This document shows, piece by piece, positions 1 to 7,170 of a stretch of 27,503 bases of DNA. Origin of the DNA: Gammaproteobacteria bacterium. GTDB taxonomy: Bacteria; Pseudomonadota; Gammaproteobacteria; DSM-19610. The notes under the pieces were generated by a model. The model was not told the origin of the DNA and did no database searches. It saw nothing but the letters and a program-made list of their open reading frames with translations. Each line of letters opens with the position of its first letter. The stretch's first letter is position 1. The position numbers and the translations under genes were made by a program. Where the stretch lies: contig JAUXDG010000007.1 in assembly GCA_030618475.1 (NCBI GenBank), positions 1 through 27,503 on the forward strand. The letters are read 5' to 3'.

Positions 1-30
1 GAGTATAGGCAAAATAAACGCCCTTTGCAT

Positions 31-356
31 CACTCGCCAACGGATCATGCACGGGTAACGAAGGGACCTGCGCCCTGCCACCACCACGAAATCCTGCCCC
101 ACTCCGCACGCGCGATCCAACCATTCGCCTTCGCACGTACCTCTCGCGCGGCTACCCCGCGCATCAGGCCAACCGAAATCCTGGCACTCCCTTTTGAGTA
201 ATTGCCATTGGAATGGGACGAAGGGTTTGATGGTGTCAGCCAAACAGCTCGGCCGGTGGCGCCCGACTTGCCGGCCGCAGACTCGTTGGAACCGAGGTGT
301 CCTTTCCCTGCAAATGGGCGAGAATCTTCTCAATGACCGCCGAGTCTTCGATGCAG
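31..356 (-). repeat. IS91-family element end, copy 1 (with transposase 3' tail)
   Basis: This stretch aligns base for base, with scattered substitutions, to 5226-5550. Both copies begin at a shared CACTCG and end at a shared TTCGATGCAG, after which the flanks differ completely. On the minus strand, 356-236 encodes the last ~38 residues of an IS91-type transposase, in frame to a TGA stop and nearly identical to the tail of the copy at 5430. The remainder, 31-235, is the non-coding end downstream of the transposase gene. In IS91 this end carries the replication origin for rolling-circle transposition. Here the end is joined directly to a truncated cyclase gene, so it is a solo end, not a complete element. 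The family assignment rests on the copy-2 transposase. The exact left border is uncertain by a few bases. Confidence 0.8.
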
Positions 357-1960
357 CCTCTCTGGACTACGAAGTACTCGTGGGCACCCGTGGTGCTCGG
401 AGGATGAGCACGGGTGCGGTATTCCCGTTGGCCGACCGCGTCGACACGGTTCTCGAAGCGGGAGAGTACGAGCTGTCGACGATCGCTTTTCTCGAAGGGG
501 TGCCATATCAGCTCGTCGTCGTACCGTTACTCGTGCCTGCTCCGGACGCGTGGATCTGTCTCGGGTTTCGGATCGATGACGCATTCGTTGCGGCACTCCA
601 CAACCTGACGCTTTCGCACGTGACGCTGTTGACGCGAGACCCGGAGCGCCAGTGGGCGAGCTTCGCGTCGACCCTCGACATGGAACAGCGCGATGCGCTG
701 CCGAGCGCGCTCGCCGCGGCGGGCGCGGAGCACGACGTCAGCTTGCAGCTCATCCTTGCCGACGAACCGTTCGTCTCGCTGGTGACGGCGTTGGATGCGA
801 CGGACGACGGTGCGGTCATCGGCGTGTTGCAGCGATCGATGGACGATGCATTGGTGCCTTACCTGCGATTCAGGCGCGTGCATTTCGCCCTCTTCTTCGG
901 AGCGCTTGCTCTTTGCTCCGTGGTTGGAACCACCGTCGCCCGGTCAGTTTCTCGTCCCGTACTCGAGATCGCGAGTGCCGCCGGTCGTGTTCAGCGCGGG
1001 GACTACGGTTCGCGCGTCGTCGTGCGGCAGCAGGACGAGATCGGCCGTCTCGCCGAAGCATTCAACCACATGGTACGCGGTCTTGAGGAGCGCGATCGTG
1101 TTCGGAGCCTGCTCGGCAAAGTCGTGTCGCCCGAGGTGGCCAGCGTGCTGATGAGCAAGGAAATCGAACTCGGCGGAGAGGAGCGTGAGGTTACCGTTCT
1201 GTTCTCGGATGTATGCGACTTCGCGACCTTGTGCGAGGGGGGCTCGCCGTCCGTCATTCTGGATCGTTTGAATCGCTATCTGTCCGTGATGAGTCGCGTG
1301 ATCGAGGCCGAGAACGGAATCGTCGACAAGTACGCCGGTGATGCGGTCATGGCATTGTTCGGAGCGCCCATCGCTCACGTCGACGATGGTGCACGCGCAG
1401 TGCGCGCCGCGCTGGAAATGCAGCGTGCGCTCCAACCTCTCAACGAGATCCTGCTTGCCGAGGGCGCAGCGGATCTCCGAATCGGGGTTGGTATCAATAC
1501 GGCGGTCGTCGTTGCCGGAAACATGGGTTCGCCTTCACGGTTGAACTACACGGTGATCGGCGACGGCGTGAACCTGGCCGCCAGGATCGAGGGTCTGACC
1601 AAGGTCTATGGCGTGGGAGTCTTGGTCAGCGCGGCCACGCGGGATGCCGCGCCGGATTTCGTCTACCGTGAAGTCGACCGCGTGAAGGTCAAGGGCAAAC
1701 GGGAGCTGGTGACGATCTATGAGCCGCTGGGGCCGCCCGCCGAAGTGGGCGCCCCGGCTCGGGCTCAGGTCGACGCCCACCATCGCGCGCTCGAGGCGTA
1801 TCGACGGCAGGACTGGAACGCCGCCCACGAAGGCTTCACGGCCTTGCAAAAGATCGCCGACGCGCCCCTCACGGCCCTGTTCCTCGAACGCATCGATGAA
1901 CTTCGCCACCTCGATCCGGGTCCCGAATCGGACGGCACGTTTACCCACATTGCCAAATAG
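194..1960 (+). CDS. Class III adenylate/guanylate cyclase, 5'-truncated and fused to IS91 end
   Basis: The open frame runs 588 codons, but residues 1-55 are antisense translation of the IS91 end. Native sequence starts near position 357 (residue 56). What remains, in order: the second half of an extracytoplasmic sensor domain (about 60-225), a transmembrane helix (about 229-250), HAMP (about 250-302), a class III cyclase catalytic domain (about 330-510) and a C-terminal TPR-like helical tail. The catalytic residues are all present: metal-binding D339 (FSDVCDF) and D383 (KYAGDAVMALFG), adenine-recognising K379, T453 in the second substrate-selecting position, N460 and R464. This pattern fits a class IIIb cyclase preferring ATP. 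The first membrane helix and half of the sensor are missing, so topology and sensing are probably lost although catalysis may not be. Any expression would need a start inside the IS sequence. The family call is firm; function in the cell is doubtful. Confidence 0.8.
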   Translation: MSNCHWNGTKGLMVSAKQLGRWRPTCRPQTRWNRGVLSLQMGENLLNDRRVFDAASLDYEVLVGTRGARRMSTGAVFPLADRVDTVLEAGEYELSTIAFLEGVPYQLVVVPLLVPAPDAWICLGFRIDDAFVAALHNLTLSHVTLLTRDPERQWASFASTLDMEQRDALPSALAAAGAEHDVSLQLILADEPFVSLVTALDATDDGAVIGVLQRSMDDALVPYLRFRRVHFALFFGALALCSVVGTTVARSVSRPVLEIASAAGRVQRGDYGSRVVVRQQDEIGRLAEAFNHMVRGLEERDRVRSLLGKVVSPEVASVLMSKEIELGGEEREVTVLFSDVCDFATLCEGGSPSVILDRLNRYLSVMSRVIEAENGIVDKYAGDAVMALFGAPIAHVDDGARAVRAALEMQRALQPLNEILLAEGAADLRIGVGINTAVVVAGNMGSPSRLNYTVIGDGVNLAARIEGLTKVYGVGVLVSAATRDAAPDFVYREVDRVKVKGKRELVTIYEPLGPPAEVGAPARAQVDAHHRALEAYRRQDWNAAHEGFTALQKIADAPLTALFLERIDELRHLDPGPESDGTFTHIAK

Positions 1961-2139
1961 AGCAGGCCCGCCATCCCGCGGCGCGTGCCGAGAACATCGA
2001 TCGCTCTTTCCAGGTCGGTCGCGGTCGCCTAGGGCGTAATGTCCATTTTCTCCACCGAACGGAATCCCGTGAAGAATAGCCGGTTTCACTCGGCGCCGAA
2101 TAGCTGTCGGTTGCGCGACCCGAAGGCTACGATTCCTGG

Positions 2140-2245
2140 ATGGCAGTCGTCCTTCAGCCGTGGCAGATCCTCGTCGCGTCCCTGGCCGGCTGGATCGCCA
2201 GGCAACAGGACGCGGTCATCGAATACCTCCGCGAGGAGAACCGCG
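2140..2245 (+). pseudogene. N-terminal fragment of an IS481-type integrase/transposase
   Basis: From the ATG at 2140 the first 35 codons (MAVVLQPWQILVASLAGWIA and on to EYLREENR) match the typical opening of IS481-like integrase-catalytic-core transposases, which start with a hydrophobic LQPW..L..LAGW..R helix followed by a coiled segment ending near EEN. After codon 35 the resemblance stops abruptly and the frame continues as antisense of the neighbouring minus-strand ORF. No helix-turn-helix or DDE catalytic core follows, so this is a dead fragment. The preceding 1961-2139 holds no convincing gene and may be the upstream flank of the same lost element. Confidence 0.55.
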
Positions 2246-2249
2246 CAGC

Positions 2250-2891
2250 CTACTTTGAGACTCGGGTCGTTGCCGGCGACAGAACGAAGCTTGATCCGAT
2301 TGGGGTAATTTTCTTTGACGCCTGTGGAAATCGGAATTTTTCGGAGACGACGCCACTCGTGGGTTCGATGCCTTTGTAATTCGGTCCAGCCAGACTCGTG
2401 GCGCGGAGTCCGTGGGGAGTCGCTGTGCATTGCTGCCACGGCTTATAGAGAATCTCCACCTTGTCGAAGACACGACGGTACTCAACATAGGCGGAGTCAG
2501 ACGCTGAATTATTTTGACCGCGCGGCCACTTCTTGACCTTGCTAAGGTCGTAGGTGGTAAGCGCTCCAGTGTAGCCAAGTTTGTCGGCGTAGACGGAAAG
2601 TTCGTCGGCGAACCCTTTGCCTTTGTCCCAGCCACGTTTTTTGTGAAAGCAGACGCTATATAGATTGACGAAACCCTCTTTGCCGAACGGGTGACCATCG
2701 ACGAACGACGCGAACCCGGTTGCCATGTTTACCATCTTCTTCGAGTTCTCACCGGACTGATTGCAGCCAAGGACATGGACACCAAAAAGCCCTCCCCTGG
2801 TCTGCAGGCAGATCGCGTTGCAACCGTCGATACTCGGAAATCCCAGCGCGAGTCGGTCAAATCCGACCTGGTATTCATAAAGGTAATACAT
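2250..2891 (-). CDS. Unrecognised protein with possible deamidase-like Cys/His pair
   Basis: The start is the ATG at 2891, with TAGGAG five bases upstream; a longer frame to 2933 has no such ribosome site. The product is 213 residues with no signal peptide or membrane helix. I do not recognise the family. Near the N-terminus the sequence IDGCNAICLQTRGGLFGVHV places C24 and H39 fifteen residues apart on what look like successive beta strands. That is the spacing of the catalytic Cys866/His881 of the CNF1 toxin as I recall it. CheD and BLF1 use the same fold with similar pairs. This is only a motif-level suggestion. The stop codon lies 4 bp from the IS481-type fragment, so the C-terminus may have been cut by that insertion. 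It is isolated among fragments, with no partner gene in an operon. Confidence 0.5.
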   Translation of the reverse strand: MYYLYEYQVGFDRLALGFPSIDGCNAICLQTRGGLFGVHVLGCNQSGENSKKMVNMATGFASFVDGHPFGKEGFVNLYSVCFHKKRGWDKGKGFADELSVYADKLGYTGALTTYDLSKVKKWPRGQNNSASDSAYVEYRRVFDKVEILYKPWQQCTATPHGLRATSLAGPNYKGIEPTSGVVSEKFRFPQASKKITPIGSSFVLSPATTRVSK

Positions 2892-3063
2892 GCTCTCTCC
2901 TAAGTATGAATTGTCTGCGCGCGATTCGGACAAGATGAAAACGAGTTTTGAATGGACACAAGATCAGACATCTTTGCTGGAGCATGGTCACAGATTAGTA
3001 GTATCGATTCAAGGTGATTACCAATGGCAAGCGAGAGGGGGCTCTGCGAGAGACCCCTTAAAG

Positions 3064-3098
3064 AAACAGGAGCGGGGGGCGAGCCCCCGCTCCTGTTT
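3064..3098 (-). terminator. Strong hairpin terminator after the dockerin-like fragment
   Basis: A perfect 15-bp stem (3064-3078 with 3084-3098, arms AAACAGGAGCGGGGG) closes a 5-nt GCGAG loop. On the minus strand it lies about 30 bp past the stop of the dockerin-like fragment and is followed by a short T-rich run. The A/T ends of the arms make it potentially bidirectional. A smaller hairpin-like stretch (AGGGG...CCCCT, about 3036-3059) lies just beyond it. Confidence 0.75.
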
Positions 3099-3128
3099 AT
3101 ACTTGATTCGTCTCCCGTCGCCTTTCGG

Positions 3129-3347
3129 TTACGGACAACCAGCAAACGTGTCGCAACCGAGACTATCATTCGTCGGGTCGGTCCCGCAGCTTGGGAAAGG
3201 AGCCGGTGGTGACGGGCTTCCCATCACGAACAGGTAGTTGAGACCGGAAACCGGGTCGCTGATGTCGAGCTCGCCATCATCGTTAAAGTCGCAGGCATCG
3301 TCGCATTCTTCAGGATCGGCACCGTCGAACAGAATGCCCGGGATCAA
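3129..3347 (-). pseudogene. C-terminal fragment of a Planctomycetes-type dockerin/EF-hand protein
   Basis: The reading frame encodes about 72 residues ending in a stop. It contains two calcium-loop-like repeats: ECDDACDFNDDGELDISDPV, then a GLNYLF helix followed by PSPPAPFPSCGTDPT and a Cys-rich end (LGCDTFAGCP). This is the characteristic tail of large secreted dockerin-type or cohesin-like proteins that occur in many copies in Planctomycetes, where NYLF..G.PAPPAPFP.CG.DPT is a recurring phrase. Upstream of about 3350 the frame loses resemblance and meets a stop at 3426-3428. The apparent TTG start is therefore not real and only the 3' end of the gene was carried here, together with its terminator. 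Recognition is from memory of the family, not from a search. Confidence 0.6.
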
Positions 3348-3505
3348 CGGCCGGAGACCAGGCGCTGGGCTGGGGTTTGCGGACGAGGGGCACGATGCAA
3401 GGGCGAGATTCCGAGGGAATCCGGTTTACATCAATGAGCGGATTACCAGACGTTGAGACCGTTCACGCAGCTTATTCTTCCTAGCCGTTGGGTTTCACCA
3501 TGTAA

Positions 3506-3856
3506 TGGGTACGCTCACGGAAAGGATGGTGGTGTATGCGGTGCAAGACTCGCGGTGCGAGCCTGAGGCGGGCGATCCAGTCCGTCTACGACTGCTGTCG
3601 ACGCCATCGACACTGGCGGGTCCGGGAACAGCACGCCGCGCTCTGCAGGCGACTCCGGGGCCACTTCAACTACTTCGGCGTGAACGGCAACTTTCGCAGT
3701 TTGCTGTTGCTCGTCGAGGCTACGAAGCGGCATTGGTACAAGTGGCTGTGCCGTCGCAGCCAACGCAAACGCCTGGCGTGGGAGCGAGTCGCGGACCTGC
3801 TCCGCGACATGCCGCTTCCGCGACCCCGGATCACCGTGCCGATCTGGGAGTCATGA
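3506..3856 (+). pseudogene. Group II intron reverse transcriptase/maturase, C-terminal fragment
   Basis: Frame 2 from the stop at 3503 reads about 116 codons to the TGA at 3854. It contains the maturase (X/thumb) and C-terminal hallmarks of bacterial group II intron proteins: CRRHRHWRVREQH, LRGHFNYFGVNGN, WYKWLCRRSQRKRLAWERV and finally LLRDMPLPRPRI. The whole reverse transcriptase palm, including its YADD motif, is missing upstream, so no active enzyme can be made. It is followed at the expected distance by intron RNA domains V and VI, so the 3' end of a whole intron was preserved and this is not a random coding fragment. Confidence 0.85.
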
Positions 3857-3877
3857 CCACGAGACACGTCAACGGAG

Positions 3878-3952
3878 GAGCCGGATGGGCGAGAGGTCCA
3901 CGTCCGGATCTGGCGAGGGCCCCGGCTGGGCGACTGGCCGGGGCTACTCTAC
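3878..3952 (+). ncRNA. Group II intron domains V and VI (3' end of a truncated intron)
   Basis: Domain V is visible at 3878-3910: GAGCCGGA pairs with TCCGGATC around an upper stem capped by a GAGA-type loop, with the catalytic AGC segment near the 5' side and the ACG bulge near the 3' side. One lower-stem pair is G-A where G-U is usual. Domain VI follows as a GC-rich stem-loop at about 3914-3946. The intron end TACTCTAC falls at about 3952. With the 5' part absent the ribozyme cannot splice on its own. Downstream, 3953-4150 contains nothing I can assign. Confidence 0.7.
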
Positions 3953-4150
3953 AGCTGCGAAATCGGGTCAGCATCCGATAATGGGGCATTCTGTCACCTA
4001 GATCCTCCGCCTCGCAAAGCCCCGATTCCACGAACCCCCGCCCAGTCCTACTCCCGATGCCCGATGCCCGAGGCCGGGCCGGTACAACCGGGTCAGGCGA
4101 CATTCGCAGCTAGGGGACGTGAGTCCAGCTTGGGGGAGCAGGTCAGCCGA

Positions 4151-4987
4151 TCAGGAAACCTGCCCTTGGTAGATAGCGACAAAGCCACCCGAGTTCAGCG
4201 GGTGCGTTTGCTTCAGGTAACCTCTTGCCGCCTTGGTGCCGGAGGTGCTGACGGCGTCACCTCCGCGAATGCCGTTGCCGGAATACTGTCCGCCGCTCAT
4301 GTCACAGTTGATGATCACGCCACCCGGCCGCGTCGCCAACGCCCCAGGACTCGGTTCGGCGCCTGCCGACACCAAGATCTGAACATCGACTGAGCCGCCG
4401 TTGAGCAGGCCTTTGAGCGTCGCATTTCCGCCGCCGTGATCTTTGCAAATCTCGATTCCAAACTTCAGGCCTTTGTGGGTGAATGTGGGTTCGTAGTCCT
4501 TGGTCTTGAAGTCTCCGTGTTCGCCACCTTGGTAGCCGTCGTGCTCCTTCTTGTAGTACTTGTGAATGATCTGACCGCTGTAGGCTACAGGGCAAACGTT
4601 GAGGTATTTTCGCTCGCCGAAGAGACGGTTTTTCGAATACGCGATCGAGCCGGCCACGATCAGAATGTCGTTGAACTGGGCCGACGCTTCTTCGAGCTTC
4701 CCGTAGATAGCATGCTTGTTACTTCTCGAGAGCGAGCCCTGCCTCACCGAGCCTCTCTCGCTGAAAGTACGCGTGGAAAAGAAATACTCGGGCGCCACGA
4801 AAACCTTCACCGGAGGTGCACCACCCCCAGCCATTCCGTTGAACTCGGCATCGGCCCGATTCAACGCATCTTGAAAGGCATCGAATCCGGCAGAACCGAC
4901 ACCTGCGAATTGCACGACCTTGTAGCTTTGGTTGGCAACCGCTTCCCCGTCGAACTCGATCATTCCCGCAAGGATGTTCTTGGCCAT
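4151..4987 (-). CDS. Nitrilase-superfamily (carbon-nitrogen) hydrolase
   Basis: The start is the ATG at 4987 with AGGAG seven bases upstream. A longer frame to 5077 is rejected because it lacks a ribosome site and overlaps the preceding fragment. The product is 278 residues, soluble, with no signal peptide. The nitrilase catalytic set can be read off: E67 in FVAPEYFF, a lysine in KYYKKEHDG (K146 or K147) and nucleophile C181 in GIEICKDHGG, in the usual order and spacing. Enzymes of this superfamily hydrolyse or transfer at nitriles, amides or carbamoyl groups; the substrate here cannot be told. The gene lies 27 bp downstream of a truncated gene on the same strand, so its original promoter was probably upstream of that gene and may have been removed by the IS91 end at 5226. 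It appears intact. Confidence 0.75.
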   Translation of the reverse strand: MAKNILAGMIEFDGEAVANQSYKVVQFAGVGSAGFDAFQDALNRADAEFNGMAGGGAPPVKVFVAPEYFFSTRTFSERGSVRQGSLSRSNKHAIYGKLEEASAQFNDILIVAGSIAYSKNRLFGERKYLNVCPVAYSGQIIHKYYKKEHDGYQGGEHGDFKTKDYEPTFTHKGLKFGIEICKDHGGGNATLKGLLNGGSVDVQILVSAGAEPSPGALATRPGGVIINCDMSGGQYSGNGIRGGDAVSTSGTKAARGYLKQTHPLNSGGFVAIYQGQVS

Positions 4988-5013
4988 ATTGGTACTCCTT
5001 TTCTCACGCGAGC

Positions 5014-5247
5014 CTACGGGTTCCCAGTCGTCAGATAGTCGATGTGTGCTGCCGTGAAGCCACCCGTGTTCCGGCAATTATGCGCGATCGGATCCGGCAA
5101 CGGAACCCCTATGCCGCTCGGACTGAGCAGCGGCACGCGCAGAGTACGATCGAGACCCTGCGCCGTCGACGCCGAAACGATGCTCACGACCCGATTGGCC
5201 AAGCCCGTACTGTCCACTTTCTCCGCACTCGTCAACGGACCATCCAA
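5014..5247 (-). pseudogene. C-terminal fragment of an unrecognised protein cut by the IS91 end
   Basis: The frame runs into the IS91 end (5226 onward), so the first ~7 codons from 5247 are IS-derived. The native part encodes about 68 residues, from VDSTGLANRVV through SPSGIGVPLPDPIAHNC to FTAAHIDYLTTGNP and a stop. The composition and the closing Gly/His-containing segment vaguely recall an alpha/beta-hydrolase or lipase tail, but I cannot name the family. It lies 27 bp upstream of the nitrilase-like gene on the same strand, so the two probably formed an operon before the insertion. Confidence 0.4.
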
Positions 5248-5550
5248 GGGTAACGAAGGAACCTACGTCCTGCCATTACCCCCCAAATCATGCCTCTTTC
5301 CGCACTCACTATCCAAGCATTCACCTTCGCCCGTACCACTTACGCAGCTATCCCGGGCGTCAGGCCAATCGGCAGCCTGGCTGCCCCTTGGGTAGCCGCC
5401 ATTGGAATGGGACGAAGGGTTTGATGGTGTCAGCCAGCCAGCTCGGCCGGTGGCGCCCGACTTGCCGGCCGCAGACTCGTTGGAACCGAGGTGTCCTTTT
5501 CCTGCAAATGGGCGAGAATCTTCTCAATGACCGCCAAGTCTTCGATGCAG
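5226..5550 (-). repeat. IS91-family element end, copy 2
   Basis: Counterpart of 31-356, of equal length within one base and in the same orientation. The segment 5226-5429 is the non-coding end beyond the transposase stop. The segment 5430-5550 encodes the transposase C-terminus, and the frame continues into the rest of the transposase remnant. Differences from copy 1 are spread along the length and are densest in the non-coding part, so the two copies have diverged and are not a recent duplication. Confidence 0.8.
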
Positions 5551-6245
5551 GCGATCACTTTTACCGTGCCGCCGCATTCACGGCAGGTTTCGATGCCGAT
5601 GCCGAATACTCGTTTCAGGCGCTGAGCCCAGGTCATGGCTGCCCGCTGTTCGGCGGGCGCCTGGTCTTGCCCATGATCGGCTGTCCTGGCCTTATTGCCC
5701 TTGCCCCGCCGGGCCGGCGTCACCCGCGCACGGTATTGACTGTTCGGTGCGAACACGCCATGGAAACGGGTCAGGTTGACTCGGGGCTTCGGTACCAGAG
5801 CAGCCAAGCGCGCGATAAAGTCCAGCGGCTCGAAGATCACATGCGTGGTGCCATTGTGGTACGGGGTCTTGAGCTGGTAACGCACATTACCATTCGGCGT
5901 CAGCGACAGCCGCTTTTCCGAGACCGCCGGCCTGGCAATGTAGCGACACAGCCGCTCCAGCTTCTTGCGCTCATCGGCCTTGGCCGCCACACCGGCATGC
6001 AGCGAAAACCCGGCTATCTTGCCCACCGGCTCATCGCAGGCCGGCAGCGTTTGCAGGGTAAACACCTTGCGACCTGCTTGAGGTCCCACCGCGATGCGAT
6101 AGGTGATCGAATGCCCCAATAACTGATCCATCGGCCCTGCGTCGACTGCTTCCCCGGACAGACAGCTGTGCTCGGTGTCCCGTTCGAGCAATCCCTGCCG
6201 CTCTAGGAAACGGCCGACGCGCCGCGCGAGGGTATGGGTCAGGTG
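5430..6245 (-). pseudogene. IS91-family transposase, N-terminally truncated
   Basis: The minus-strand frame ending at 5430 encodes about 272 residues typical of the C-terminal half of IS91/IS801-like rolling-circle transposases: THTLARRVGRFLERQGLLER, then LCRYIARPAVSEKRLSL, VRYQLKTPYHNGTTHVIFEP, LVPKPRVNLTRFHGVFAPNS and a CRECGG cysteine motif. Full proteins of this group are considerably longer and start with a zinc-binding region and HUH motif; neither is present. Homology stops near 6245. Beyond it the frame stays open but reads unrelated sequence, and the neighbouring frame (DQTSVQFNTPDP, to about 6273) may be a displaced piece. The remnant cannot transpose by itself. Confidence 0.8.
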
Positions 6246-6359
6246 TGTTGAATTGCACCGAAGTTTGATCCAATAAGGCCAGATATTTGTATCCCGCTCT
6301 GACCCATCCCCGCCGAGAACAGATGTTTTACCTCAAACACTTGAGATGGTTTTGGCGGT

Positions 6360-6406
6360 ACATTTTTCAATGCAAACGGTGGGGCACATTTGGATGCAAA
6401 TTAACA
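6360..6406. repeat. IS21-like terminal repeat remnant
   Basis: Two closely spaced near-repeats (ACATTTTTCAATGCAAAC at 6360-6377 and ACATTTGGATGCAAATTAAC at 6386-6405) resemble the multiple short terminal repeats of IS21-family elements, whose ends read TGTTA...TGCA...GTG.CCC. No istA or istB coding sequence is next to it, so it would be a solo end. The assignment rests only on this pattern. Confidence 0.35.
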
Positions 6407-6480
6407 GGTTGGCCGCCCTTACCACCGCGCAGTTGTGTGGGCGGCTACGAGTGAACCACGGGAGAGGACCGCTGATCGAC

Positions 6481-6876
6481 ATGACGAATAGCCAAAAGGG
6501 ACACTTGTTCTTCCAGCGATACGAGGAACGAGAAAGAGTTAGCAGTATCGCCCGTAAGCTCCAGAACGCTCCAACGGAGCAACGCATGTTCATGGACATC
6601 GCGGAGGAAGTCGGTCGCACTGTGCCGCAGTCCTTCGGCTATCACTACGAATACACGAAGCCCGCCGGTGCTCCACAACGGATTACCCGCCGTCATGCTT
6701 CAGGCGGGCGAATTCAAACGGGCTTCCGACCCACTGGGACGCAGATCCTAGCCATCGTCAACTCCCTCCTCTCGCAAGAGAGTCGGGTGGTGATTGATGG
6801 CGTTGAACAGTTCCCGTGGGGTGGAGTGCAGGACGCGGCGATACCGGGAATCAGCGCCTATCTCGAAAGCTTCTAG
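6481..6876 (+). CDS. Hypothetical protein, 131 residues
   Basis: I do not recognise this protein. An in-frame ATG at 6346 exists, but its first ~20 codons are the IS21-like end, so the internal ATG at 6481 (a GGAGAGGA stretch lies about 12 bases upstream) is preferred. The product is soluble and basic to neutral, with a helical, charged N-terminal half (RYEERERVSSIARKL, FMDIAEEVGRTVP) and a C-terminal part with GFRPTGTQILAIVNSLLSQE and FPWGGVQDAAIPGISAYLES. There is no signal peptide or membrane helix. The stop codon TAG lies inside the first four bases of the inverted repeat that follows, so the C-terminus may have been set by that insertion. It is flanked by mobile debris on both sides. Confidence 0.4.
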   Translation: MTNSQKGHLFFQRYEERERVSSIARKLQNAPTEQRMFMDIAEEVGRTVPQSFGYHYEYTKPAGAPQRITRRHASGGRIQTGFRPTGTQILAIVNSLLSQESRVVIDGVEQFPWGGVQDAAIPGISAYLESF

Positions 6877-6953
6877 ACATCATGTATTGACCTGCCCAAC
6901 CTCAGCTTAACCCACGTCGCTTGAGGTTGGGCAGGTCAATACATGATGTCTAG
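6873..6953. repeat. Perfect 32-bp inverted repeat (81-bp unit) flanked by CTAG
   Basis: The arms at 6873-6904 and 6922-6953 are exact reverse complements over 32 bp, separated by 17 bp. Each outer edge is CTAG. The unit could be a miniature element or the abutted ends of an excised insertion sequence, with CTAG as a 4-bp target duplication (several IS5-group elements target CTAG-like sites), or simply a very strong transcript hairpin. There is no U-tract beyond either arm, so it is not a standard intrinsic terminator. The following 6954-7170 holds nothing I can assign. Confidence 0.7.
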
Positions 6954-7170
6954 GCACAGGATCCGCCCGGCGCCGCACGATCCGACCGGCGTGGGCGAAG
7001 GGAATCGATTGTTGGAGCCATGTGCCACGGGCAATTCAACCGATGGGCCGATTCAATGTCGCGAACGGCTCGGGGGCGTGCTCAATTTCTACTACAGGAG
7101 CCGGCATTCGTAACGGCGGCCTCGACGTGGATGACCTGATCATCAGTCATCGCTGTACCCTGTCAGCCCC

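Noticed and set aside
3505..3981. Plus-strand open frame of 158 codons over the intron fragment
   Set aside because: The neighbouring frame carries the maturase motifs, and this frame runs through the structured intron RNA.
5388..6122. Plus-strand open frame of 244 codons over the IS91 remnant
   Set aside because: It is the antisense of the transposase remnant. The same antisense reading forms the false N-terminus of the cyclase frame at 194.
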